This document shows, in pieces, positions 9,657-17,097 of a stretch of DNA of 43,490 bases. Source of the DNA: Mycolicibacterium houstonense. GTDB lineage: Bacteria; Actinomycetota; Actinomycetes; Mycobacteriales; Mycobacteriaceae. The translations under genes were made by a program, and so were the position numbers. How positions within the stretch are numbered: position 1 is the first letter of the stretch; each line of letters begins with the position of its first letter. The DNA lies in assembly GCF_900078665.2 (NCBI RefSeq), contig NZ_LT546207.1:4826564-4870053 (forward strand), written 5' to 3'. A model generated the notes under the pieces. The model saw only the letters and a list, made by a program, of their open reading frames with translations, was not told the origin of the DNA and ran no database searches.

Positions 9657-10475
9657 ATGACCGACAAGTTGAAAGTCGACCTCTCCGGGGCGCCGCAGAC
9701 CATGCTGGCGACGTTCTACGCCAAGGCGCTCGATGCCGGGCTGCCCAATCCGATCCTCGGCGACAAACTGGCCAAACAGATCGCCGAACGCATCGACTAC
9801 GACTGGAGCCGCACCTCGATCACCGAGTCGACGGCACCGTCTGTGACCACGCGCAGCGCGCACTTCGATCGATGGACGCGCCAGTTCCTCGCCGCTCATC
9901 CCGAGGCGGTGGTGCTGCACCTGGGCTGCGGACTCGACGGCCGGTTCTTCCGGCTCGATCCCGGTCCTGGCGTCGAGTGGTACGACATCGATTACCCCGA
10001 CGTGGCCCGGCTGCGTGAGCAGCTCTACCCGTCTGCCGAGCACTACCACGTGATCCCCGCGTCGGTCACCGATCCGGCCTGGCTGCGTGAGATCCCCGCC
10101 GACCGGCCGACCCTGATGATCGGTGAGGGGCTCACGATGTATCTCACCGAACACGACGGTGTCGCCCTGCTGCGCCGGATTGTCGACGGGTTCCCTTCCG
10201 GGGAGCTGCAATTCGACGCATTCAACACCCTCGGCATCAAGGCGCAGTGGAGCAATACCGTGGTGCGCCGTTCCGGGGCCAAACTGCATTGGGCCGTCAA
10301 CAAGCCCGAGGACATCCTGCGTGCGGTGCCGGGCACCCGGCTGCTGATGTGGGTGTCCGCGCTCGACGATCAATCGTTCGACGTCCTGCCCTGGCACTAC
10401 CGGATGATTCTCGCCGCCATGAAACCCGTGCCGGCACTGCGCTACATGGCGCAGTATCACCGCTACGCGTTCTGA
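9657..10475 (+). CDS. LCM/TcmP-type O-methyltransferase
   Basis: The ATG at 9657 (MTDKLKVDLSGAPQTML) gives 272 residues; TAACCT at 9644-9649 ends 8 nt before it. The protein belongs to the leucine carboxyl methyltransferase/polyketide O-methyltransferase fold (PF04072): the conserved FDRWTRQFLAAHPEAVVLHLGCGLDGRFFRLDPGPGVEWYDIDYPDV carries the SAM site, and MIGEGLTMYLTEHDGVALLRRI is the family's GEGLxMYL signature. Mycobacteria have many paralogs of this family, mostly uncharacterised. A strong terminator follows directly, so this is the last gene of its unit. Confidence 0.88.
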   Translation: MTDKLKVDLSGAPQTMLATFYAKALDAGLPNPILGDKLAKQIAERIDYDWSRTSITESTAPSVTTRSAHFDRWTRQFLAAHPEAVVLHLGCGLDGRFFRLDPGPGVEWYDIDYPDVARLREQLYPSAEHYHVIPASVTDPAWLREIPADRPTLMIGEGLTMYLTEHDGVALLRRIVDGFPSGELQFDAFNTLGIKAQWSNTVVRRSGAKLHWAVNKPEDILRAVPGTRLLMWVSALDDQSFDVLPWHYRMILAAMKPVPALRYMAQYHRYAF

Positions 10476-10485
10476 CGCTGAACAG

Positions 10486-10521
10486 CAAGCGGGGCAGTCC
10501 TTTTCAGGACTGCCCCGCTTG
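10486..10521. terminator. Bidirectional intrinsic terminator
   Basis: A perfect 15-bp stem (10486-10500 pairing with 10507-10521) encloses the loop TTTTCA. It lies between the convergent methyltransferase gene (ends 10475) and the small secreted-protein gene (ends 10532) and has no long U tract, as is usual for mycobacterial terminators. Confidence 0.8.
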
Positions 10522-10531
10522 GCATCGGCGG

Positions 10532-10753
10532 TCAGCGGACCCCGCTGTGCCGCACTGTGGTGTCCACCTTGGGCACCTGCGGCTTGGGGTGGATCTGGTC
10601 CAGCCAGCCCAGGTGGTCGACACCTGAGGAGATGGTGACGGTGGTGGGGGCCGCGACGTGAGCGGGCTCGGCTGCCATGGCCGGCGCGGCCAGGCCAAGA
10701 ACGGCTGCGCTCAGTCCGCTTGCGGCGATGACGGCGAATCCGAACTTCTTCAT
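10532..10753 (-). CDS. Small secreted protein
   Basis: ATG 10753 gives 73 residues, with AGGA 4 nt upstream as Shine-Dalgarno. The N-terminus MKKFGFAVIAASGLSAAV, followed by LGLAAPAMA and then AEPAHV, is a clear Sec signal peptide with cleavage after Ala27, leaving a mature peptide of about 46 residues rich in Pro, His, Val and Thr. No cysteine and no recognised domain. Similar short exported peptides with the MKKFGFAVIAA-type leader are common and uncharacterised in mycobacteria. The terminator at 10486-10521 serves as its 3' end. Confidence 0.75.
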   Translation of the reverse strand: MKKFGFAVIAASGLSAAVLGLAAPAMAAEPAHVAAPTTVTISSGVDHLGWLDQIHPKPQVPKVDTTVRHSGVR

Positions 10754-10888
10754 TTTCCTGCTTCTTCCTGTCTCCACCGGCTGTTGTCTCGTATGCTCTC
10801 CGTGCCGGTATGTCTGTCTAAACCGACTGCTCAGGGCCATAATTTCCGGTGGCAGTAATTGATCGCCTCATGGCAGAAACAAGTATGT

Positions 10889-11362
10889 TCAAGCGCTTTC
10901 GGGGGAACCCCGCAAGCCGAGAACAGGTTGGCGGGGCCCGCCGCGGTTGAACTCGGAACACCACGGTGAGTGACCGTGCCGGTCGTACCAGACGACCTGC
11001 AGCGCGCGGATATCGTGACCGCACAACTCCACTGCGAAACCGAGATGGGCAGTGGGCTCGCTGACTTCGATGAATTCGGCGAACCAGTCATCGGGCAACG
11101 TGATGGTGTCGCCAGGGGCAGGTTCGGACTCGTTCACCATGTATTCGGCCACGGTGTTCAGCAGCTTGTTCGTCATCAGCGGTGACAGTCCGGTGATCAG
11201 CAACTCGGGCAGCCCAGCCTCGCTGAGCCCGATCGTGTAGCCGAACGGTGTACGGGCATGCTCGACGTAATTCACCGCCCAGCCTCGCTTGAAAGTCTTC
11301 TCCCGCAAGAGATCGAGATAGTCCTGCCTGGTGGCCTCGGGGTGGTCGCAGATCCAGCACAT
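10889..11362 (-). CDS. DUF4262-domain protein
   Basis: The ATG at 11362 gives 157 residues beginning MCWICDHPEATRQDYLDLL, the usual N-terminus of mycobacterial DUF4262 proteins, with AAAGG about 8 nt upstream; in-frame ATGs at 11377 and 11458 are alternatives. The core FGYTIGLSEAGLPELLITGLSPLMTNKLLNTVAEYMVN and a tail with VVWYDRHGHSPW match the family. The CxxC at the very start could bind metal. Function is unknown. It is divergent from the 13E12/HNH gene. Confidence 0.8.
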   Translation of the reverse strand: MCWICDHPEATRQDYLDLLREKTFKRGWAVNYVEHARTPFGYTIGLSEAGLPELLITGLSPLMTNKLLNTVAEYMVNESEPAPGDTITLPDDWFAEFIEVSEPTAHLGFAVELCGHDIRALQVVWYDRHGHSPWCSEFNRGGPRQPVLGLRGSPESA

Positions 11363-11460
11363 CGGGTCGCCTTTCATCGGTGGTGCTTGGTCGCCAGATT
11401 CCTCTCGGGGTACGACATGCTTCGGCAGGGCCCAGTGCTCGTCGGTGGGTGGTGACATAC

Positions 11461-11476
11461 TCGAACGCATGTTCGA
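11461..11476. promoter_or_regulatory. LexA SOS box on the start codon of the 13E12/HNH gene
   Basis: TCGAAC-GCAT-GTTCGA is a perfect match to the mycobacterial LexA consensus TCGAAC-N4-GTTCGA. The ATG at 11469-11471 lies within it. LexA boxes upstream of 13E12-repeat genes are known in M. tuberculosis. Confidence 0.85.
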
Positions 11477-12943
11477 TACTATCTCCGATGTCGCCTTGAT
11501 CGACCAGGTCGGCGCAGCCACGCGGGCCGAGTCGGTGGCCATCGCGGCCCGGTTCGCCGCGATCGGGGCGTTGGACACACTGCGTGAACAGGAACTGATA
11601 GACAGCATTTTGTGGCGAACTGACCCGTATGAGGAGGTGTGTGCCGAGGTGTCGGCGGCGATGCGGATCAGTAGGGGTCGGGCCGGTACCCAGGTGCATC
11701 ACGCCCGGGTGTTACGGGACAAGTTGCCGTTGGTGGCGGCCCGGTTCGCGGTGGGGGATATCGATTATCGGGTGGTGCGGATGATTATTGCCCGCACCGA
11801 GACTGCGGATCGGTCGGTGTGGGCCGAGGTGGACGCCGAACTGGCGGCTCGGGCCTATCGGTGGATGCGATTCTCTGAGCGACAGTTACGGGATCGGATC
11901 GATCAGTGGATCGCCAAAATCGATCCGAACGGGGAGCGGGTGCCCCCGGATCTGGCGCAGGACCGGTTTGTGCAGATCGATGCGGGCAGCCCGGGCAGGG
12001 CCACGGTGTGGGCCAATATCGACGCGGTCGATGGCGCCGCCTTGGACCAACGCCTGGATGCGTTGGCTGACACGGTGTGTGAGCATGATCCGCGCAGTCA
12101 TGAGCGGCGGCGTGCGGATGCGGTGGGGCCGTTGGCTCGTCTAGAGGCGCAGCTGGTGTGCCGGTGTGGTCGTGATGACTGCCCGGCCGCGCAGAAGCGC
12201 GCGGCCGCTGACGCTGCGATGGTTCACGTGCTGGCCGAGCAATCGACCCTGGATGCGACCTCTATGATCCGGGGTATCTGCCCGGGCATGGGATCCTGCC
12301 CGCCGACCGTGTGCGTGACCTGGCGGGCTCGGCCAAGATCAAGCCGGTGCGGGTGCCCGCTGAACCCAGCACCGCAACCGAGCGAACCGAGGAACCCGAG
12401 CCCCCTGATGCTGATGTGGGCGAGCCGGGGTATCGCCCGTCGGTGGCGCTGTCGGAGTTCATCCGCTTCCGCGACCTCACCTGTCGCTTCCCCGGTTGTG
12501 ACGCGCCGGTGCAACGCTGTGACATCGATCACACAGCACCCTGGCCGACAGGCCCGACGCATCCGTCCAACACCAAGCTCTACTGCCGGGCACACCACCT
12601 GGTCAAAACGTTCTGCCCCGGCTGGTCGGATCGTCAATTTCCTGATGGCACAGTTGAAATCACCACGCCCACCGGCCACGTCTACACCACCGAGCCGCAC
12701 GGCGCCGGGATGTTCCCCACTCTGGCCCGACCCACCGGGGACCTCAACCTCCCCGAACCCTCGGCCCAGGACGCGAACCGCGGCGCGAAGATGCCCAAAC
12801 GCACACGGACCCGCGAACAAGACCGCCAAGAACGCATCGCCGAAGAACGACGCCTACGCGCCGAACTCAACAACGACCTCGCACACGAACGCGCCTACCA
12901 AGCCTGGCTCGCCGAGGAATACGGACCACCACCGCCGTTCTGA
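11469..12943 (+). pseudogene. 13E12-repeat family DUF222/HNH endonuclease gene, frameshifted
   Basis: The first frame (ATG 11469, MFDTISDVALIDQVGAATRAESVAIAARFAAIG) encodes the DUF222 part up to about 12262 (ending AEQSTLDATS). The family's next segment, YDPGYLPGHGILPADRVRDLAGSAKIKP, continues in another frame and leads through the HNH module (CRFPGCDAPVQRCDIDHTAPW..., LYCRAHHLVKTF) to the stop at 12943. Adding one base after TCT near 12262-12263 restores the normal protein, so a single-base deletion is inferred. Without repair the first frame runs on out of phase to 13469. It could be a real pseudogene or a sequencing error. The gene is under a perfect LexA box; members of this repeat family are multicopy in mycobacteria. 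Confidence 0.8.
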
Positions 12944-12956
12944 GCCGCTGGTCGCA

Positions 12957-13412
12957 TCAACCCTCGGCGCGTTCCTTCAGCCGTTGCAGGGTGAGCCGGA
13001 TGTGCTCGGCGTTGGCGCCGTCGCGATCGCTGATCCCGGTGGCCAGGCCCGCCACCTTCTTGAACCAGCCCGCGCGGCGATCCCACGTGGACTCGGTGAC
13101 CGTGCAGCCGCCATCGGTGGCCGCGATGTCATAGCGCCAGTGCGCGACCGGGAACACCAGGGACTTCACGTCGAAGGCGAAGGTCTTGCCCGGCTCGGCG
13201 TCGGTGACGGTGCAGGTGGTGCTCCAGTTCTTGGAGCCGTTGCGATTGTGCCCCTTGAACACCGAGCCGGGAGTGGCGGTGGTGCCCTTCTGCCACTCCA
13301 TCGCATGTGCCTCCTCGGCCAGCGAGGCCAAGGTGGGCAGGTCGGTGATGAGCGCGTACACCGCCGCGGGGTCGGCGGCGATGGACACGGTGGCTTTCAC
13401 GGGAGCAGTCAT
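12957..13412 (-). CDS. SRPBCC-family lipid-binding-fold protein
   Basis: This 151-residue protein has the START/polyketide-cyclase-like pattern: VKATVSIAADPAAVYALITDLPTLASLAEEAHAMEW, then a strand series ending in GGCTVTESTWDRRAGWFKKVAGLATGISDR. The family makes a deep hydrophobic cavity for lipids or polyketides; here there are no recognisable catalytic residues. It is divergent from the DUF427 gene (53-bp gap) and converges on the frameshifted HNH gene. Function unknown. Confidence 0.85.
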   Translation of the reverse strand: MTAPVKATVSIAADPAAVYALITDLPTLASLAEEAHAMEWQKGTTATPGSVFKGHNRNGSKNWSTTCTVTDAEPGKTFAFDVKSLVFPVAHWRYDIAATDGGCTVTESTWDRRAGWFKKVAGLATGISDRDGANAEHIRLTLQRLKERAEG

Positions 13413-13465
13413 GGCTTGATCGTAGGCACCGGAAGAACAGCCCTACCAGAGGTGTTGAACCAGCT

Positions 13466-13822
13466 ATGACCGATCGTCCCGTGTTGCAACCGAACGCTGC
13501 ACACCCCATCACGGTCACGCCCACCGGCAGACATGTGACCGTGCTGGTCAACGGCGAGGTGGTTGCCGAAACCGACAACGCACTGACCCTGCAGGAATCG
13601 ACCTATCCGGCCGTCCAGTACATACCTCGCGCCGACGCCACCGCGGAGCTCACCCGCAGCGATACCACCACCTACTGCCCCTACAAGGGCGAGGCGAACT
13701 ACTTCCACGTCGGTGGCGTCGACGACGCGATCTGGACCTACGAGCAGCCGTATCCGGCCGTGGCCGAGATCGCCGGTCACCTGGCGTTCTACCCGGACAA
13801 GGCGGACATCGCCCTGACCTAA
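13466..13822 (+). CDS. DUF427-domain protein (Rv0140-like)
   Basis: This 118-residue single-domain protein carries DUF427 hallmarks: VTVLVNGEVVAETDNALTLQEST, YIPRADATAELTRSDTTTYCPYKGEANYF and IWTYEQPYPAVAEIAGHLAFYPDKADI. Rv0140 in M. tuberculosis is of similar size and is followed, as here, by a Rv0142-type glycosylase after a short gap. The fold is a small beta-tent; enzymatic function is not established for the family. Confidence 0.88.
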   Translation: MTDRPVLQPNAAHPITVTPTGRHVTVLVNGEVVAETDNALTLQESTYPAVQYIPRADATAELTRSDTTTYCPYKGEANYFHVGGVDDAIWTYEQPYPAVAEIAGHLAFYPDKADIALT

Positions 13823-13831
13823 TCTGGTGCG

Positions 13832-14731
13832 GTGCCCGCAACCAGCGTCGTGTTCGACAGTCCGGCCAGCCCGGGCCTGACGCTGGCTCCATGGCGCCGC
13901 GGCGGCGGTAATCCCTGCTACCGGACCGGCCCGGACGGCGCGCTCTGGCTCACCAGCCTGATGCCCGGCGGCCCGGTGACGGCGCGGATCACCAAGTCGG
14001 CCCCCGGCACGGTGGACTGTGAGACGTGGGGACCGGGCAGCGCCGAGTTCGTGGCGGGGTTTCCCGCCTTGATGGGCGCCGCCGACGACGCCGCCGGTTT
14101 CGCGCCGGTCGAACCCACGATCGCCGAGGCCCATCGGCGGGTGCCGCACCTGCGGCTCGGGCGTAGTGGCCGGGTGCTGGAGGCGCTGATCCCGGCGATC
14201 ATCGAACAACGGGTCTCCGGCATGGACGCCTGGCGGGCCTGGCGCCGGCTGGTGACCAAGTACGGTGCCCCGGCTCCCGGGCCGGCGCCCGCCGGCATGC
14301 GGGTGATGCCCAGCGCCGAGGTGTGGCGGCGGATCCCGTCGTGGGAGTTTCACCGCGCCAACGTGGATCCCGGCCGGGCCCGAACGATCGTCGGCTGCGC
14401 CCAGCGCGCCGACTCTCTTGAGCGCCTGACCGCCGATCGGGCCGCCACGGCCCTGCGATCGCTGCCCGGCGTCGGAGAGTGGACCGCGGCCGAAACCGTG
14501 CAGCGCGCGTTCGGGGACGCCGACGCGCTGTCGGTGGGCGACTATCACCTGTCCACGATGGTCGGCCGCAGCCTGCTGGGCCATCCGATCGACGACGCGG
14601 CCATGATCGAGCTACTGGAACCGCTGCGCCCACACCGGCAGCGTGCCGTGCGCTTACTGGAAGCCAGTGGGCTGGCCCACAATCCGCGTTTCGGCGCGCG
14701 TCAGGCCATTCCGAACCTACGTGTGATCTAG
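13832..14731 (+). CDS. HhH-GPD DNA glycosylase (AlkA-like, Rv0142-like)
   Basis: GTG 13832 starts a 299-residue protein. The C-terminal half has the helix-hairpin-helix LPGVGEWTAAETVQRAFGDADALSVGDYHLSTMVG, in which the Asp of VGDYHL is the conserved catalytic aspartate of base-excision glycosylases; VLEALIPAIIEQRVSGMDAWRAWRRLVTKYG is the family's preceding helix pair. No Fe-S cluster cysteines follow. It probably removes alkylated or otherwise damaged bases. Rv0142 (308 residues) is the M. tuberculosis counterpart. TAATCT at 13820-13825, which includes the stop codon of the preceding gene, ends 7 nt before the GTG, so this gene can be made from its own leaderless mRNA. Confidence 0.88.
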   Translation: MPATSVVFDSPASPGLTLAPWRRGGGNPCYRTGPDGALWLTSLMPGGPVTARITKSAPGTVDCETWGPGSAEFVAGFPALMGAADDAAGFAPVEPTIAEAHRRVPHLRLGRSGRVLEALIPAIIEQRVSGMDAWRAWRRLVTKYGAPAPGPAPAGMRVMPSAEVWRRIPSWEFHRANVDPGRARTIVGCAQRADSLERLTADRAATALRSLPGVGEWTAAETVQRAFGDADALSVGDYHLSTMVGRSLLGHPIDDAAMIELLEPLRPHRQRAVRLLEASGLAHNPRFGARQAIPNLRVI

Positions 14732-14799
14732 ACGGGTGATTGTCCCGCGTACATGCCGGGTACCCGGGTGGGACCGATCGTGAACCGAAAGGATCCGCA

Positions 14800-15351
14800 A
14801 TGACTGCGTTCACCATTCCCGGTATGACCGACAAGCAGGGCTCTGAAGTGGCCGACCTGCTGCAGAAGCAGCTCAGCACCTACAACGATCTGCATCTGAC
14901 GCTCAAGCACATCCACTGGAACGTCGTCGGTCCGAACTTCATCGGGGTGCACGAGATGATCGACCCACAGGTGGCGCTCGTGCGGGCCTACGCTGACGAG
15001 GTCGCCGAACGGATTGCCGCGCTGGGTAAGTCGCCGAAGGGCACCCCAGGGGCGATCATCGCCGACCGCACGTGGGACGACTACTCCGTCGGACGGGACA
15101 ACGTGCAGGCCCATCTCGCGGCGCTCGACCTCGTCTACAACGGGGTGATCGAGGACATCCGCAAGTCGATCGACCGGCTGGAGAAGCTGGACCTGGTCTC
15201 GCAGGACGTGCTCATCGATCACGCCGCCGAACTGGAGAAGTTCCAGTGGTTCGTGCGCGCCCACCTGGAGAGCGCGGGGGGAAAGCTGGCGCACGAAGGC
15301 GCGCCGACCGAACGTGGCGCGGCAGGCAAGGCCCGCCGCAAGAGCGCGTAG
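14800..15351 (+). CDS. dps: DNA-binding ferritin-like protein Dps
   Basis: ATG 14800 (AAAGGA 6 nt upstream) gives 183 residues, the length of M. smegmatis Dps1, and the sequence TIPGMTDKQGSEVADLLQKQLSTYNDLHLTLKHIHWNVVGPNFIGVHEMIDP is characteristic. The His of HIHWNV and the acidic residues of the following helix form the ferroxidase centre between subunits of the dodecamer. The C-terminal tail GAAGKARRKSA is basic and lets the protein bind DNA. It stores iron and shields DNA in starvation and oxidative stress. GGGTAC at 14758-14763 resembles a SigF-type -10, but a clear matching -35 was not found. Confidence 0.95.
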   Translation: MTAFTIPGMTDKQGSEVADLLQKQLSTYNDLHLTLKHIHWNVVGPNFIGVHEMIDPQVALVRAYADEVAERIAALGKSPKGTPGAIIADRTWDDYSVGRDNVQAHLAALDLVYNGVIEDIRKSIDRLEKLDLVSQDVLIDHAAELEKFQWFVRAHLESAGGKLAHEGAPTERGAAGKARRKSA

Positions 15352-15363
15352 CGCTCACCGCGG

Positions 15364-15394
15364 TTGACCTCAACCGCTGTTGAGGTGCCAGCCT
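15364..15394 (+). promoter_or_regulatory. MerR/SoxR-shaped promoter of the MBL-fold gene
   Basis: TTGACC (15364-15369) and CAGCCT (15389-15394) are 19 bp apart, the over-long spacing typical of MerR-family targets. Between them lies ACCTCAAC-CGCT-GTTGAGGT (15367-15386), a perfect 8-bp inverted repeat. Its inner 7+4+7 layout, CCTCAAC-N4-GTTGAGG, differs from the E. coli SoxR box CCTCAAG-N4-CTTGAGG by one base per arm. An overlapping repeat, GCGGTTGA-CC-TCAACCGC, occupies 15360-15377. The -10 ends 7 nt before the ATG. Confidence 0.6.
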
Positions 15395-15400
15395 GGGGGC

Positions 15401-16225
15401 ATGCCTACGTGGATATGCACCGGATGCGGTGTGGAACATCCGGATTCCGTCACCGAGCCGGACGGCAGCTGTGTCCTGACATCCGAGGTCGTGTCGATCG
15501 AGGAACGCGGCGACCTGCCGCCGCACGGCACTTGGACCACCCTGGCGGCGCTGGCCGCCCAGCCGCATCACACCGAGTACGTCGACCACGGACGCGGCGT
15601 GCACAGCCTGCGGCGTGCGCCCAGATTCGCCATCGGGCATCGGTCGTTCCTGGTGCAGACCGCCGGCGGGAACCTGCTGTGGGATGCGCCGGCCTATCTC
15701 GATGAGGACATCCACGGCCTGGTGGAGCGGCTCGGTGGGGTGGCCGCCGTCGCGGCCAGCCATCCCCACATGTTCGGTGCGCAACTGAGCTGGAGCCGCG
15801 CCTTCGGGGGCGTGCCGGTGTACGTGAATGCCCTTGACGCGGAGTGGCTTCCGGGACCGGACCCGCTCATCGAGCTGTGGAAAGAGGAGCGCGAGCCCCT
15901 TCCCGGCGTTCGGCTGATACACGTGGGTGGCCATATGCGGGGCAGCTCGGTGGCGCTGACGGGTGACGGCACGCTGTTGGTCGGCGACAGCATCTCGGGC
16001 GGGCTGGCCCGGAACTGGGTGTCGTTCCAGCGGAACTTCCCCAAGCACGTTCCGCTGTCGGCCGCCGTGGTGCGGCGGATCGTCGACCGGCTCGACGAGT
16101 ACGACTACGACCGGCTCTACACCCTTGGCGGCGACGAGATCGACAGTGCCGCCAAGGATGTAGTGCGCCGGTCAGCCGAGACGCATATCCGATGGGTCAG
16201 TGGAGAATTCGACCACCTGACCTGA
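15401..16225 (+). CDS. Metallo-beta-lactamase-fold protein with N-terminal Cys motif
   Basis: ATG 15401 gives 274 residues. The first 24 residues, WICTGCGVEHPDSVTEPDGSC, form a CxxC-x3-H-x10-C pattern that could bind zinc or a cluster. The rest is an MBL fold: SFLVQTAGGNLLWDAP, then SHPHMFGAQL where the family usually has HxHxDH, then IHVGGHMRGSSVAL and LLVGDSISGG. The HxH, later His and Asp are retained, but the DH half of the first motif is not visible, so the metal site is altered. The SoxR/MerR-shaped promoter suggests a redox or electrophile response. Substrate unknown. Confidence 0.82.
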   Translation: MPTWICTGCGVEHPDSVTEPDGSCVLTSEVVSIEERGDLPPHGTWTTLAALAAQPHHTEYVDHGRGVHSLRRAPRFAIGHRSFLVQTAGGNLLWDAPAYLDEDIHGLVERLGGVAAVAASHPHMFGAQLSWSRAFGGVPVYVNALDAEWLPGPDPLIELWKEEREPLPGVRLIHVGGHMRGSSVALTGDGTLLVGDSISGGLARNWVSFQRNFPKHVPLSAAVVRRIVDRLDEYDYDRLYTLGGDEIDSAAKDVVRRSAETHIRWVSGEFDHLT

Positions 16226-16232
16226 TCGGTGC

Positions 16233-16994
16233 CTACTGTTCGAGGGCGTCGTCGCGCACCGGACGCTCGGCGAGCTCCTCGGCGACCCCGAACAGCAGCG
16301 GGTAGGCCAGGCCGGCGATGGCCGCGCCGACCAGCGGGGCCAACCAGAACGCCCACAGCTGGGCCGGGGCACCGTCACCGTTGAAGAACGCGACCGCCGT
16401 GGAGCGGGCCGGGTTGACCGAGGTGTTGGAGATCGGGATCGAGATCAGGTGGATCAGTGTCAGGGTCAGCCCGATCGACAGCCCGGCGAACCCCTTGGGC
16501 GCGCGGTCATCGGTGGAACCGAGGATGACCAGCAGGAACACTGCGGTGAGGATTACCTCTGCGAGCAGCACCGCGGTCAACGAGTACCCGCCGGGGGAGT
16601 GTTCGCCGTACCCGTTGGCAGCCATGTTCCCGGTGGCGGTCCAGCCTTCTTTACCCCCGGCGATCACGTAGATCACGAGTCCGGCCACCAAACCGCCGAT
16701 CACCTGTGAAATCCAGTACGGCACAAGGGCTGCCCACTCGACCCGGCGGGCCAGCGCGGCGCCGAGGGTGACCGCCGGGTTGAAATGCCCGCCGGAGATC
16801 GTGCCGAAGGCATAGACGCCGGTCAGCACCGTCAAACCGAACGCGAGCGATACCCCGAGGAAGCCGATGCCCACCGAGATGCCGTCGGAGAGGAACTTCG
16901 CGGCGAACACCGCGCTACCGCAACCGCCCAGGACCAGCCAGAACGTCCCGATGAATTCGGCCGCCAGTCTGTGTGGCATTGTCGGTGTGGTCAT
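16233..16994 (-). CDS. aqpZ: Aquaporin Z-type water channel
   Basis: This 253-residue inner-membrane protein has six transmembrane helices and both MIP signature loops: [17 protein letters not shown] and [15 protein letters not shown]. The residues around the selectivity filter match water-selective bacterial AqpZ rather than glycerol facilitators (no GlpF-type Asp after the second NPAR). A strong GGAGGAG Shine-Dalgarno precedes ATG 16994. It converges with the MBL-fold gene and lies downstream of the CLC gene's stop, with 103 bp between. Confidence 0.93.
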   Translation of the reverse strand: MTTPTMPHRLAAEFIGTFWLVLGGCGSAVFAAKFLSDGISVGIGFLGVSLAFGLTVLTGVYAFGTISGGHFNPAVTLGAALARRVEWAALVPYWISQVIGGLVAGLVIYVIAGGKEGWTATGNMAANGYGEHSPGGYSLTAVLLAEVILTAVFLLVILGSTDDRAPKGFAGLSIGLTLTLIHLISIPISNTSVNPARSTAVAFFNGDGAPAQLWAFWLAPLVGAAIAGLAYPLLFGVAEELAERPVRDDALEQ

Positions 16995-17097
16995 GGTGAA
17001 CTCCTCCGTGCAGATGTCGGACTTGGTCTGACGGGAGCGTCACATGCCATTAGCTGATGGCGATATCGATGTTGCTGAACCGTTGGCAGATCGAAAT

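Noticed and set aside
12240..12300. Programmed ribosomal frameshift in the 13E12/HNH gene
   Set aside because: No slippery heptamer, pseudoknot or Shine-Dalgarno-like stimulator is seen; a single-base loss is simpler.
14737..14763. SigF-type promoter for dps
   Set aside because: GGGTAC at 14758 is a fair -10, but no GTTT-like -35 stands at the proper distance, so it is not listed as a feature.
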